Source: Burkholderia sp. WSM2230
GTDB taxonomy: Bacteria; Pseudomonadota; Gammaproteobacteria; Burkholderiales; Burkholderiaceae
Assembly: GCF_000472445.1 (NCBI RefSeq)
Contig: NZ_AXAJ01000001.1
Coordinates: 310,643 to 374,642, forward strand
Direction of reading: 5' to 3'
DNA length: 64,000 nucleotides
Shown: positions 14,620-22,831 of the stretch, in pieces
How positions within the stretch are numbered: the stretch's first letter is position 1
Layout of the letters: each line of letters begins with the position of its first letter
Notes under the pieces: model-generated
Seen by the model: only the letters and a program-made list of their open reading frames with translations
Told to the model about the DNA's origin: nothing
Database searches by the model: none
Position numbers and translations under genes: made by a program

Positions 14620-17600
14620 GTGTCCATCCGCGTCGCGTTGAACCACGTCACACATTACCGTTATGACAGGCTGGTCGCGCTGTCGCCCCAGGTGGTGCGG
14701 CTCAAGCCCGCGCCGCATTGCCGGACTCCGATTGTTTCATATTCGATGCGGGTGGAACCGGCTCAACACTTCATCAACTGGCAGCAGGATGCGTTCGCCA
14801 ACTATCAGGCGCGCCTCGTGTTTCCTGAGAAGACGCGTGAGTTCAAGGTGACCGTCGATCTGGTCGCCGAGATGGCGGTCTACAACCCGTTCGACTTCTT
14901 TCTCGAGCCGTCCGCCGAACAGTTTCCGTTCGACTATGCGCCGGACCTGGCGCTCGAGCTCGCGCCTTATCGCGTGAAGCGTGCCATGGCGCCGCGCTTC
15001 GCGGAGTTCGTCAACAGCATTGACCGCACGCCCACGGGCACCGCGGACTTTCTCGTCGCGTTGAATCAGCGGTTGCAACGCGAGATCCGTTATCTGATCC
15101 GGATGGAGCCCGGCGTGCAGACGCCCGAACAAACGCTCGCGAGCGGCGCCGGGTCGTGTCGCGATTCGGGCTGGCTGCTGGTCGAGACGTTGCGCCAGCT
15201 TGGCCTCGCGGCGCGCTTCGTGTCGGGTTATCTGCTGCAGCTCGCACCCGACATCAAAGCGATCGACGGCCCGAGCGGCACCGAGGTCGACTTCACCGAC
15301 CTGCACGCGTGGTGCGAAGTCTATCTGCCGGGCGCGGGCTGGATCGGTCTAGACCCGACCTCCGGCCTGCTTGCCGGCGAGGGCCACATTCCCGTTGCCT
15401 GCACGCCCGAACCAGGCAGCGCCGCGCCGATCTCAGGCGCCGTGGACGAGTCCGAAGTGGAGTTCAGCCACACCATGTCGATCACGCGCGTGCTGGAAAC
15501 GCCGCGCGTCACGAAGCCATACAGTGAAAAGGTATGGAGCGATGTGCTCGCGATGGGCGCAGAGGTCGACCGGCAACTCGCGGAGATGGACGTGCGCCTG
15601 ACGATGGGCGGCGAGCCGACCTTCGTGTCCGTGCGCGACCGCGACGCCGCCGAATGGAACACCGACGCGCTCGGCCCGACCAAACGCGGCTATGCCGTCG
15701 CGCTGATGGACAAGCTGCGTTCGCGCTACGGCGCGAATGGCTTCCTGCATATCGGTCAAGGCAAGTGGTATCCGGGCGAGCAGTTGCCGCGCTGGGCGAT
15801 GTCGCTGTACTGGCGCGCCGACGGCGAGCCGTGCTGGCAGAACCCCGCGCTTTTCGCCGACGAGCGCGAACCCGGCACTTACACGGCCGCCGACGCCCAA
15901 CGCTTCCTCCAACATCTGGCCGCGAAGCTCGCGCTCGACGAAGACTGCATCCAACCCGGTTTCGAAGACGTGTGGTACTACCTGTGGCGCGAGCGCCGTC
16001 TGCCGGTCAACGTCGATCCGTTCGACGCGCGTCTGGACGACGAACTCGAGCGCGTGCGTTTGCGCCGGGTGTTCGATGCAGGCCTTGGCGGCGTGACCGG
16101 CTATGTGCTGCCGCTCGCGCGCGAGCGCGACGTGCCGCATGAGTCGCCGCAATGGGTGACGGGCCGCTGGTTCTTCCGCGACGAACGCATGTACCTGATT
16201 CCCGGCGATTCGCCGATGGGTTACCGGCTGCCGCTCGACTCCCTGCCATGGGTGTCGAAGACAGACTATCCGTATCAGCACGCGCACGATCCGTTTGCGC
16301 CGCCGGTGCCTTTGCGCCCGGCCGCGCAGCTGCGCATGCAGTACGACGGCGAGCGGCGCGACATGACAGACGCCGATGCGCGGCGGGCGGCGGCGCTGTC
16401 GTCGTCGGCGGGGGATTTGTTGAGCGGCATGCCGGGCAGCGCGGTGCTCGCGTACGCGCCGCAGCGCGGTGAAGCACAGGCCGATGCGGCCCCGGCACGC
16501 GGCAAGTCCGCGAAGGAAACCTTGCGCACCGCCATCTGCGTCGAGGCGCGCGATCCGAAACGCGCGGCCGGTCCGAAAGCGGAAGCCGATGCATTGGGCA
16601 GCGGACGTGCGCTGCTGCACGTGTTCATGCCGCCGCTCACGGAGCTCGACGACTACCTCGACCTGCTTGCAGCCGTCGAAGCGACAGCCGCCGAACTGCG
16701 CATGCAGGTCGTGCTGGAAGGCTATCCGCCGCCGCGCGATGCGCGCCTGAAGATGCTGCAGGTCACACCCGACCCCGGCGTGATCGAGGTGAACATTCAT
16801 CCGGCGGCGAGCTGGGATGAACTGGTCGATCACACCGGGTATCTGTACGAGTCGGCGGCGCAGAGCTATCTGAGCAGCGAAAAGTTCATGACCGACGGTC
16901 GCCATACCGGCACCGGCGGCGGAAATCACCTCGTGCTTGGCGGCGCGACGCCCGCCGACAGTCCGTTCCTGCGTCGGCCCGATCTGCTCGCGAGCCTGAT
17001 CGCGTACTGGCATAACCATCCGTCGCTGTCGTATCTGTTTTCCGGGCTCTTTATTGGACCGACGAGCCAGGCGCCGCGCGTCGACGAAGCCCGCAACGAT
17101 CAGGTCTACGAACTGGAAGTAGCGTTTCGTGAACTGCAGCGGCAGATCGATCTGCTCGGCGGCCGCGACAGCGCGAACCTGCCCGCGTGGATGATCGACC
17201 GCTCGCTGCGCAACATTCTGATCGACGTAACCGGCAATACGCACCGCGCCGAGTTTTGCATCGACAAGCTGTATTCGCCCGACGGCCCGACCGGGCGACT
17301 CGGCCTGCTCGAACTGCGCGGTTTCGAAATGCCGCCGCATGCGCGCATGAGCCTCGTGCAGCAGTTGCTGCTGCGAGCGCTGGTTGCGCGTTTTTGGCGC
17401 ACGCCGTACACACAGCGGCTCACGCGCTGGGGCACGGAACTGCACGACCGCTTCCTGCTCAGCACCTTCGTCAAGATGGATTTCGACGACGTGCTCGGCG
17501 AACTGAACCGCGAAGGCTTTGCGTTCGACAGTGCGTGGTTTGCGCCGCACTTCGAATTCCGCTTCCCGCTGGTTGGCGAGACGACGGTGAGCGGCGTGTC

Positions 17601-18102
17601 GCTGAGCATCCGCAATGCGCTGGAACCGTGGCACGTAATGGGCGAGGAGGGCGCGGCGGGCGGCACTGTGCGTTATGTGGATTCGTCGGTCGAGCGGCTC
17701 GAAGTGCGCGCGCTCGGCCTGAACGAAAACCGTCATCTGCTGACGGTCAACGGCGTGCCTGTGCCGTTGCAGCCGACCGGCCGCGTCAGCGAATATGTCG
17801 CGGGCGTGCGCTTTCGCGCGTGGTCGCAGCCGTCGGCGCTGCATCCGACGATCGGCGTGGATGCGCCTCTGACTTTCGATCTGATCGATACATGGAACGG
17901 CCGCTCCATCGGCGGATGCCAGTATCATGTCGCACATCCAGGCGGGCGCAACTATCAAACGTTCCCGGTGAACGCTTACGAGGCGGAAAGCCGGCGGCGC
18001 GCGCGCTTCCTTGCGTCGGGCCATACGCCCGGGCCACTTGCGGTGCAAACGCCGCAGCGCAGCCTCGAATTTCCGTTCACACTCGACCTGCGCTACTGGT
18101 AA
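14620..18102 (+). CDS. Transglutaminase-like protein with C-terminal DUF2126
   Basis: A 1160-residue protein. The N-terminus (1-90) is the transglutaminase-associated beta domain (MSIRVALNHVTHYRYDR). A transglutaminase/protease core follows with the full triad: Cys180 (GAGSCRDSG), His229 (LHAWCEVY) and Asp245 (GLDPTSG). From about 300 to the end is DUF2126, recognised by LTMGGEPTFVS, GQGKWYPGEQLPRWA, HNHPSLSYLFSGLFIGPTSQ and ARFWRTPYTQRLTRWG; this part resembles a glutamate-cysteine-ligase/glutamine-synthetase-type amidoligase. The GTG start has AGGAG six bases upstream. It is the first of three co-oriented genes predicted to build or attach an unknown peptide. Confidence 0.9.
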   Translation: MSIRVALNHVTHYRYDRLVALSPQVVRLKPAPHCRTPIVSYSMRVEPAQHFINWQQDAFANYQARLVFPEKTREFKVTVDLVAEMAVYNPFDFFLEPSAEQFPFDYAPDLALELAPYRVKRAMAPRFAEFVNSIDRTPTGTADFLVALNQRLQREIRYLIRMEPGVQTPEQTLASGAGSCRDSGWLLVETLRQLGLAARFVSGYLLQLAPDIKAIDGPSGTEVDFTDLHAWCEVYLPGAGWIGLDPTSGLLAGEGHIPVACTPEPGSAAPISGAVDESEVEFSHTMSITRVLETPRVTKPYSEKVWSDVLAMGAEVDRQLAEMDVRLTMGGEPTFVSVRDRDAAEWNTDALGPTKRGYAVALMDKLRSRYGANGFLHIGQGKWYPGEQLPRWAMSLYWRADGEPCWQNPALFADEREPGTYTAADAQRFLQHLAAKLALDEDCIQPGFEDVWYYLWRERRLPVNVDPFDARLDDELERVRLRRVFDAGLGGVTGYVLPLARERDVPHESPQWVTGRWFFRDERMYLIPGDSPMGYRLPLDSLPWVSKTDYPYQHAHDPFAPPVPLRPAAQLRMQYDGERRDMTDADARRAAALSSSAGDLLSGMPGSAVLAYAPQRGEAQADAAPARGKSAKETLRTAICVEARDPKRAAGPKAEADALGSGRALLHVFMPPLTELDDYLDLLAAVEATAAELRMQVVLEGYPPPRDARLKMLQVTPDPGVIEVNIHPAASWDELVDHTGYLYESAAQSYLSSEKFMTDGRHTGTGGGNHLVLGGATPADSPFLRRPDLLASLIAYWHNHPSLSYLFSGLFIGPTSQAPRVDEARNDQVYELEVAFRELQRQIDLLGGRDSANLPAWMIDRSLRNILIDVTGNTHRAEFCIDKLYSPDGPTGRLGLLELRGFEMPPHARMSLVQQLLLRALVARFWRTPYTQRLTRWGTELHDRFLLSTFVKMDFDDVLGELNREGFAFDSAWFAPHFEFRFPLVGETTVSGVSLSIRNALEPWHVMGEEGAAGGTVRYVDSSVERLEVRALGLNENRHLLTVNGVPVPLQPTGRVSEYVAGVRFRAWSQPSALHPTIGVDAPLTFDLIDTWNGRSIGGCQYHVAHPGGRNYQTFPVNAYEAESRRRARFLASGHTPGPLAVQTPQRSLEFPFTLDLRYW

Positions 18103-18134
18103 CGCCGCCCATCTTTCCTGACAACGATACGACC

Positions 18135-20849
18135 TTGGCTTTTCAATCGACTTTTCCCTTCGAAACGTCCGCGGCCCATGCGGACGCTTCGTCCCTGTTG
18201 CGGCTCGTGCCCGCACACGAGGGACACTGGGACGAGTTGCGCGACGCGTCCGGCGCGTTGCGCGAGCCGTGGCGGCAGTTTTTCGAGCGGCTAGGCGAAG
18301 ACGGCATCGCGCGGCTCGAAGGTCATCGTGCTTCGGTTGCGCAGCAGATCCGCGACAACGACATCAGCTACAACGTCTACGCGGACAACGGCGAGCCGCG
18401 CGCGTGGGCGCTCGATCTGCTGCCGTTCCTGATCAGCGAGGCGGAGTGGGCGCACATCGAGCGCGGCGTCACGCAGCGCGCGCATCTGCTTAATGCGATC
18501 GTCGCGGACATCTATGGGCCGCAGACGCTGCTGCAGCGCGGACAGTTGCCTCCCGCGCTGGTGTTCGGCCACCCCGGGTATCTGCGGTCCGTGACGGGCT
18601 ACGCGGCGCCTGGCGGCCAGTTCCTGCAGGTGGTCGCGGTCGATCTCTCGCGCGCGCCCAACGGCGAATGGACGGTGATGGCGCATCGCACGGAAGCGCC
18701 CTCGGGCTTGGGCTATGCGCTTGAAAACCGGCTGATCGTGTCGTCGCTGTTTGCCGATCCGTTCCGCTCGATGCATGTGAGCCGTCTCGCGCCCAGCTAT
18801 TCGCAACTTATCTCCACGCTCGTGCAGGCGGCGCGCGCGACCATGCGCGATGTCTCGCCGCGCACCGACGCTTCGCCGCACATCGCGTTGCTCACACCTG
18901 GGCCCTTCAGCGAGACCTATTTCGAGCACGTGTTTCTCGCGCGTTACCTGGGCGTGACGCTGGTCGAGGGCAAAGACCTCACGGTGCGCGGCGACATGCT
19001 TTATCTGAAGACGCTCGCCGGTCTGGAGCGCGTGCACGTCGTGCTGCGCCGCCTGGACGACGCGTTCTGCGATCCCGTCGAGTTGCGAGCCGATTCGACC
19101 ATCGGCGTACCCGGCCTGTTGCAGGTGATGCGCGCGGGCAACGTGATCGTGTCGAATGTGCCGGGGGCCGGTTTCGTGGAATCGCCGGCGTTGCACGGTT
19201 TCCTGCCGGGCATTGCCGAAATGCTGTTCGACGAAGACCTCGTTCTGCCGAGCGTCGCGACCTGGTGGTGCGGCGAACGGGCCGCGCGCGAGCACGCTTT
19301 CGCGCATCTCGACGAAGCCTTTATCGTGCCGACGTGGCCGCTCGCCGCGCGCGACGCGGCAATCGGCATCGAGCAGGGCAGGCAGCGGCTCGACGTGTGG
19401 CGCGAGCGGATCGAGGCTGCGCCCGGCACGTACACGATCCAGCAGGCGCAGCGTTTCTCGTGCACGCCGCGTTACGAGGAGGGCACCATCGGCACGCGTC
19501 CGTCGGTCCTGCGCGCGTATGCAATCGCGGATGTCAACGGCGGCTGGCATGTCATGCCCGGCGGCTTCACGCGAATGGCGGCCGAACGGAAGGCGACGGT
19601 CTCCATGCAATACGGTGGTAGCAGTGTGGATACGTGGGTGCTGTCGAGTCAGCCGACTTCGACCTTCACGCTGCTGCCATCGCCGATGCAGCCCGCGGAC
19701 CTCGCGCGCAAGCATCGCACGGTGTCGAGCCGCGCTGCGGAAAATCTTTTCTGGGCCGGACGTTATGGCGAACGCGCGGAAAACAATGTGCGGCTGTTGC
19801 GCTTCATACTTGGATCGCTTGAAGGCAACGATGCGGAAGCCATGTTCCCGACGCTCGTCGAACTTGCGTTGCATTGCGGGCTAGTGCAGCCCGGCGACAT
19901 GTTCGCGCCGCATACGCCGCAAGCATTCGAGCGCGCGCTCGTCGCGAATCTCAGCGAAAGCACGGGCGCGGCGAGCATCGGGCAGAACCTGAGTTGCCAG
20001 GCGCGTTCGAACGGTGAGGTGCGCGGGCGGTTGTCGAACGATCATTGGCGCACCATTCTCGCCGCGCGCAATGACTTCCGCGATGCACTGCAGACGTTGA
20101 TGCCGGTTATGGGTCCGAACGCTTATAGCGGTTCAGGCGGCGCGGCGCAGCAGGCGCAAGCGCAGACGCAGGGCCAGGGCGAGGGCCAGGGCCAGGGCCA
20201 GGCGCAGATGCAGATGCAGGCACAAACCAACGGCACCAGCTCCGGCGCAGGCCGTTACGACCGTGTCACGCTGATGAACGCGCTCGAACGGTTGTCGGTG
20301 CAGTTGTCGGCGATCAGCGGCGCGCAAGGCGACCGCATGACTCGCGACGAAGCATGGCGGCTGCTTTTCGCGGGGCGGCATATCGAACGCGTGTCCGCCA
20401 TGTGCGCGTTTTTGCGCATCGTCGCCGACAAAGGCCAGCTCGCGACGCCCGCCGGTTTCGATCTGCTGCTGCAATTGTTCGACAGTACGCTCACGTATCG
20501 CGCGCTTTATCCGGGGCGTTTTGAAGTGCCGGCTCTGCTCGACCTGCTCGTGATCGAGCCGACCAACCCGCGCGGCATCTACGGCGTCTATGAGCGTTTG
20601 CGCAAGAAGCTCGACGAGATCGCGACGGCTGCGGGCAGCACGCGGCACCGGCCATTTGCGGAATTGATGCCGCCGGCTGCTTCGCTGCCCGCGCTCGCGT
20701 CGCTATGCGAGGTCGATTCGAATCGCGTCTACGCCGCTCTGATTGCTGTTTGCGATCAGGTTGGCGGTTTTGCCGGCGCCGCCGCGCATGAGATCAGCGC
20801 GCGCTATTTCAGTCACGCAAGCACGGTTGCATCGCAGGTGTGGTCATGA
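18135..20849 (+). CDS. Circularly permuted ATP-grasp protein fused to an alpha-E domain
   Basis: A 904-residue fusion. Residues about 30-480 are the circularly permuted type 2 ATP-grasp (DUF404/407) with DNDISYNVYADNGEPRAWALD, the LTPGPFSETYFEHVFLARYLGV segment, LRRLDDAFCDPVELR, and the terminal GGFTRMA. Residues about 530-900 are the alpha-E (DUF403) helical domain (SRAAENLFWAGRYGERAENNVRLLR). In many bacteria these are separate genes. A Q/G-rich insert lies near residues 671-697. No ATG exists at the 5' end; the TTG at 18135 is the best start though its ribosome site is poor. It lies 32 bp after the DUF2126 gene. Confidence 0.88.
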   Translation: MAFQSTFPFETSAAHADASSLLRLVPAHEGHWDELRDASGALREPWRQFFERLGEDGIARLEGHRASVAQQIRDNDISYNVYADNGEPRAWALDLLPFLISEAEWAHIERGVTQRAHLLNAIVADIYGPQTLLQRGQLPPALVFGHPGYLRSVTGYAAPGGQFLQVVAVDLSRAPNGEWTVMAHRTEAPSGLGYALENRLIVSSLFADPFRSMHVSRLAPSYSQLISTLVQAARATMRDVSPRTDASPHIALLTPGPFSETYFEHVFLARYLGVTLVEGKDLTVRGDMLYLKTLAGLERVHVVLRRLDDAFCDPVELRADSTIGVPGLLQVMRAGNVIVSNVPGAGFVESPALHGFLPGIAEMLFDEDLVLPSVATWWCGERAAREHAFAHLDEAFIVPTWPLAARDAAIGIEQGRQRLDVWRERIEAAPGTYTIQQAQRFSCTPRYEEGTIGTRPSVLRAYAIADVNGGWHVMPGGFTRMAAERKATVSMQYGGSSVDTWVLSSQPTSTFTLLPSPMQPADLARKHRTVSSRAAENLFWAGRYGERAENNVRLLRFILGSLEGNDAEAMFPTLVELALHCGLVQPGDMFAPHTPQAFERALVANLSESTGAASIGQNLSCQARSNGEVRGRLSNDHWRTILAARNDFRDALQTLMPVMGPNAYSGSGGAAQQAQAQTQGQGEGQGQGQAQMQMQAQTNGTSSGAGRYDRVTLMNALERLSVQLSAISGAQGDRMTRDEAWRLLFAGRHIERVSAMCAFLRIVADKGQLATPAGFDLLLQLFDSTLTYRALYPGRFEVPALLDLLVIEPTNPRGIYGVYERLRKKLDEIATAAGSTRHRPFAELMPPAASLPALASLCEVDSNRVYAALIAVCDQVGGFAGAAAHEISARYFSHASTVASQVWS
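20147..20226 (+). repeat. Low-complexity CAG/GGCCAG tract in the alpha-E domain
   Basis: About 80 bp of near-tandem 6-bp units (GGCCAG, CAGGCG, CAGATG) encode a Gln/Gly/Ala/Met-rich stretch such as QGQGEGQGQGQAQMQMQAQ. The rest of the alpha-E domain continues normally on both sides, so it is an expanded loop. It is a likely site of replication slippage. Confidence 0.7.
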
Positions 20850-21736
20850 AAAATGCAAGCACCGTGCTGTCCGTTTCGCATCGCACTACGTATCATTACT
20901 CGACGTATGTGGAGACCGCGCAGCACCTCGCCACTATCCGGCCTATCGTCTGCGCCTGGCAGCGGGTTGTCTCGCACGACGAACGCATCGAGCCGCAGCC
21001 CTCGTATCTCAATAGCCGCATCGACGCATTCGGCAACGACGTCCTCTATTTCGCGCTCGACGCGCCGCACGAGCGTCTGCAACTGGTCAGCGAAACGACA
21101 GTGGCGCTGACGCCGCGTTGGACCGACCTCGATCCGCAGACAACGCCCGCCTGGGAAGAAGTGGCCTACGCGCTCGAATTCCGCGTGGGCGGGCAGTTCC
21201 GCGCCGAGGCGGAGTTCTGCTTTGCATCGCCGAATATCGCGCCGGGGCCGTCGCTGCGCGCCTATGCGTTGCCGAGCTTTCCTCCGGGCAAGCCCGTAGC
21301 CGCGGGCGCGATCGACCTGATGCACCGGATTCACGCGGACTTTGCGTACAAGCCGTCCGCGACGATGTTCGATACACCGGCGGAGCGCGCGTTCGAACTG
21401 AAGAGCGGCGTGTGCCAGGACTTCGCGCAGGTGATGATCGGCTGCTTGCGCTCGCTGGGTTTGCCGGCGCGCTATGTGAGCGGCTATCTCCGTAACGATC
21501 CGCCGCCGGGACAGCCGCGGCTGATCGGCGCGGATGCTTCGCATGCGTGGGTGTCCGTGCATTGCCCGGGCAGCGGCTGGATCGACCTCGATCCGACCAA
21601 CGACGTACTCGCCGACACGGACCACGTCACGCTTGCAATCGGGCGCGATTACAGCGACGTGTCGCTGTTGCGGGGAATGATTCTGGGCGGCGGCGCGCAT
21701 CGCGTGGAAGTCGGCGTGACAGTGCTGGCGCTGTAG
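20846..21736 (+). CDS. Transglutaminase-like cysteine protease family protein
   Basis: A 296-residue cytoplasmic protein with the transglutaminase N-terminal beta domain (LSVSHRTTYHYSTYVE) and a core with the triad Cys190 (GVCQDFAQVM), His233 (DASHAWVSVH) and Asp249 (WIDLDPTND). The start ATG overlaps the previous stop (ATGA), so translation is coupled to the ATP-grasp/alpha-E gene. In these clusters the enzyme is predicted to cleave or ligate amide bonds of the product made by the ATP-grasp protein. Its substrate is unknown. Confidence 0.9.
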   Translation: MKNASTVLSVSHRTTYHYSTYVETAQHLATIRPIVCAWQRVVSHDERIEPQPSYLNSRIDAFGNDVLYFALDAPHERLQLVSETTVALTPRWTDLDPQTTPAWEEVAYALEFRVGGQFRAEAEFCFASPNIAPGPSLRAYALPSFPPGKPVAAGAIDLMHRIHADFAYKPSATMFDTPAERAFELKSGVCQDFAQVMIGCLRSLGLPARYVSGYLRNDPPPGQPRLIGADASHAWVSVHCPGSGWIDLDPTNDVLADTDHVTLAIGRDYSDVSLLRGMILGGGAHRVEVGVTVLAL

Positions 21737-21773
21737 CGCGGCGCGTGTCAGGATTTTTCGAAGCACAAAGTCC

Positions 21774-21800
21774 TTGACTCTGTGCGTATGCACATATAGA
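21774..21800 (+). promoter_or_regulatory. Promoter and MarR operator of the first marR gene
   Basis: TTGACT (21774-21779) and TATAGA (21795-21800) make a -35/-10 pair with a 15-bp spacer. The spacer is almost exactly filled by the palindrome TGTGCGTATGCACA (21781-21794). The same 14-bp pattern recurs before the second marR gene and emrA, so autoregulation is likely. Confidence 0.65.
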
Positions 21801-21809
21801 CTGCGTAGC

Positions 21810-22232
21810 ATGAACCGCCCACTCTCCTACGACGAATGCAATTGCTTTGCGCTGCGCCAGGCGGCGCGGCACATCACGCAGCTGTACGAGCGCCATCTTG
21901 GCGCGGTCGGGCTGACAGCGGCGCAGTTTACGATTCTCGCCAAGCTCGCTCGCACGCCTCATCTACCGATCCTGGACCTTGCAGAGTCCATGGTGATGGA
22001 GCGCACTACGCTTGTGCGTGCAATGAAGCCATTGCAGCGCGACGGCCTGGTGGTCGCCGAATCGGCGGAGCATGACAGCCGGACGTATCTGTTCAGCCTG
22101 ACGAAGAAGGGCGAAAAAACCGTCGACAAGGCGGCAATTGCGTGGCGCGCGGCGCAAGAAGAGTTCGAAAAGAAGTTCGGTCATGGGCGCGCCAAGGCGC
22201 TGCGCGCCGAGCTGTTCAGCATTACTGGTTAG
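21810..22232 (+). CDS. MarR family transcriptional regulator (first of a tandem pair)
   Basis: A 140-residue winged-helix repressor of the MarR family. The N-terminal helix (CFALRQAARHITQLYERHL), the recognition region (ILDLAESMVMERTTLVRAMKPLQRDGLV) and the wing (AEHDSRTYLFSLTKKGEK) are typical. It resembles the next gene closely (CFALRQAARHITQLYERHL against CFAIRQAARYVSQIYDRHL), so the two arose by duplication. The ATG is 10 bp after the -10 box. It probably represses itself and the efflux operon, with release by a toxic small molecule. Confidence 0.9.
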   Translation: MNRPLSYDECNCFALRQAARHITQLYERHLGAVGLTAAQFTILAKLARTPHLPILDLAESMVMERTTLVRAMKPLQRDGLVVAESAEHDSRTYLFSLTKKGEKTVDKAAIAWRAAQEEFEKKFGHGRAKALRAELFSITG

Positions 22233-22281
22233 CGCACAAAAAGTTCGCTGGGTGCATTCGTCCCTGCGAGTTTTTTTGCGC
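22232..22281 (+). terminator. Imperfect hairpin with T7 run between the marR genes
   Basis: GCGCACAAAAAGTTCGC (22232-22248) pairs imperfectly with GCGAGTTTTTTTGCGC (22266-22281), and the right arm includes seven consecutive T residues. It could attenuate read-through from the first marR gene into the second. Pairing is interrupted, so confidence is modest. Confidence 0.35.
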
Positions 22282-22287
22282 GACATA

Positions 22288-22301
22288 TGTGTATATACAC
22301 T
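22288..22301 (+). promoter_or_regulatory. MarR-type operator before the second marR gene
   Basis: TGTGTATATACACT contains a perfect 12-bp palindrome (22289-22300) and matches the TGTGC/T-N4-G/ACACA pattern seen before the first marR gene and emrA. It ends 19 bp before the ATG. Confidence 0.6.
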
Positions 22302-22319
22302 GAATGAGAAGACCTGACC

Positions 22320-22739
22320 ATGGAAGATTCGTTCGACGACGACTGCTTTGCAATCCGCCAGGCCGCGCGCTACGTTTCGCAGATCTACGACCGCCATCTG
22401 GCAAACGTGGGTTTGACGATCACGCAGTTCTCCTTGCTGGGCCGGCTCCAGCGCATGGGCCCGATGACCATGAAGCAATTGGCTGAGCTCATGCACATGC
22501 AGCGCACCACGCTGGTCCGCATGATCCAGCCGCTGCGCCGCAATGGTCTGGTGTTAAGCGAGGCGCATCGCGCGGACGCGCGCGCGCTGTCCATCAGCCT
22601 CACAACCGAAGGCGCGGCTCGTCTCGAAGCAGGGTGGAAGCATTGGCGCGCCGCGCAAGCGGAGGTCGAGCACAGCTTCGGCGCGCAACGCGCGCGAGCG
22701 CTGCGCGGTGAACTCTTTGCGATGACGAGCCACATCTAA
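22320..22739 (+). CDS. MarR family transcriptional regulator (second of a tandem pair)
   Basis: A 139-residue MarR protein with the same layout as its neighbour: CFAIRQAARYVSQIYDRHL, recognition helix region MTMKQLAELMHMQRTTLVRMIQPLRRNGLV, and wing AHRADARALSISLTTEG. It has an acidic start (MEDSFDDD). It sits directly before emrA and has its own operator. Two paralogous repressors over one efflux operon suggest two inducer classes or heterodimers; which one dominates cannot be told from sequence. Confidence 0.9.
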   Translation: MEDSFDDDCFAIRQAARYVSQIYDRHLANVGLTITQFSLLGRLQRMGPMTMKQLAELMHMQRTTLVRMIQPLRRNGLVLSEAHRADARALSISLTTEGAARLEAGWKHWRAAQAEVEHSFGAQRARALRGELFAMTSHI

Positions 22740-22807
22740 CGCGGGCGGACAGCAGAAAAACCGAACTAACAGGCGCATCAGCAGGCGCTATTTTTTTTAA
22801 CTCAATC

Positions 22808-22821
22808 AGTGCATAAGCACA
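22808..22821 (+). promoter_or_regulatory. MarR-type operator before emrA
   Basis: AGTGCATAAGCACA has GTGC/GCAC arms around a 4-base centre and ends 10 bp before the emrA ATG. It matches the two other operators of this locus. A run of eight T residues lies just upstream (about 22791-22798). Confidence 0.6.
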
Positions 22822-22831
22822 CATAGTCACC

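Noticed and set aside
17187..18134. Upstream extension of the ATP-grasp frame
   Set aside because: It overlaps the end of the DUF2126 gene in another frame and is compositionally a shadow.
15433..18216. A 927-residue open frame on the - strand
   Set aside because: It is antisense to the transglutaminase-DUF2126 gene. Its Arg/His/Ala-rich composition is typical of GC-rich shadow frames, and it has no recognisable domain.
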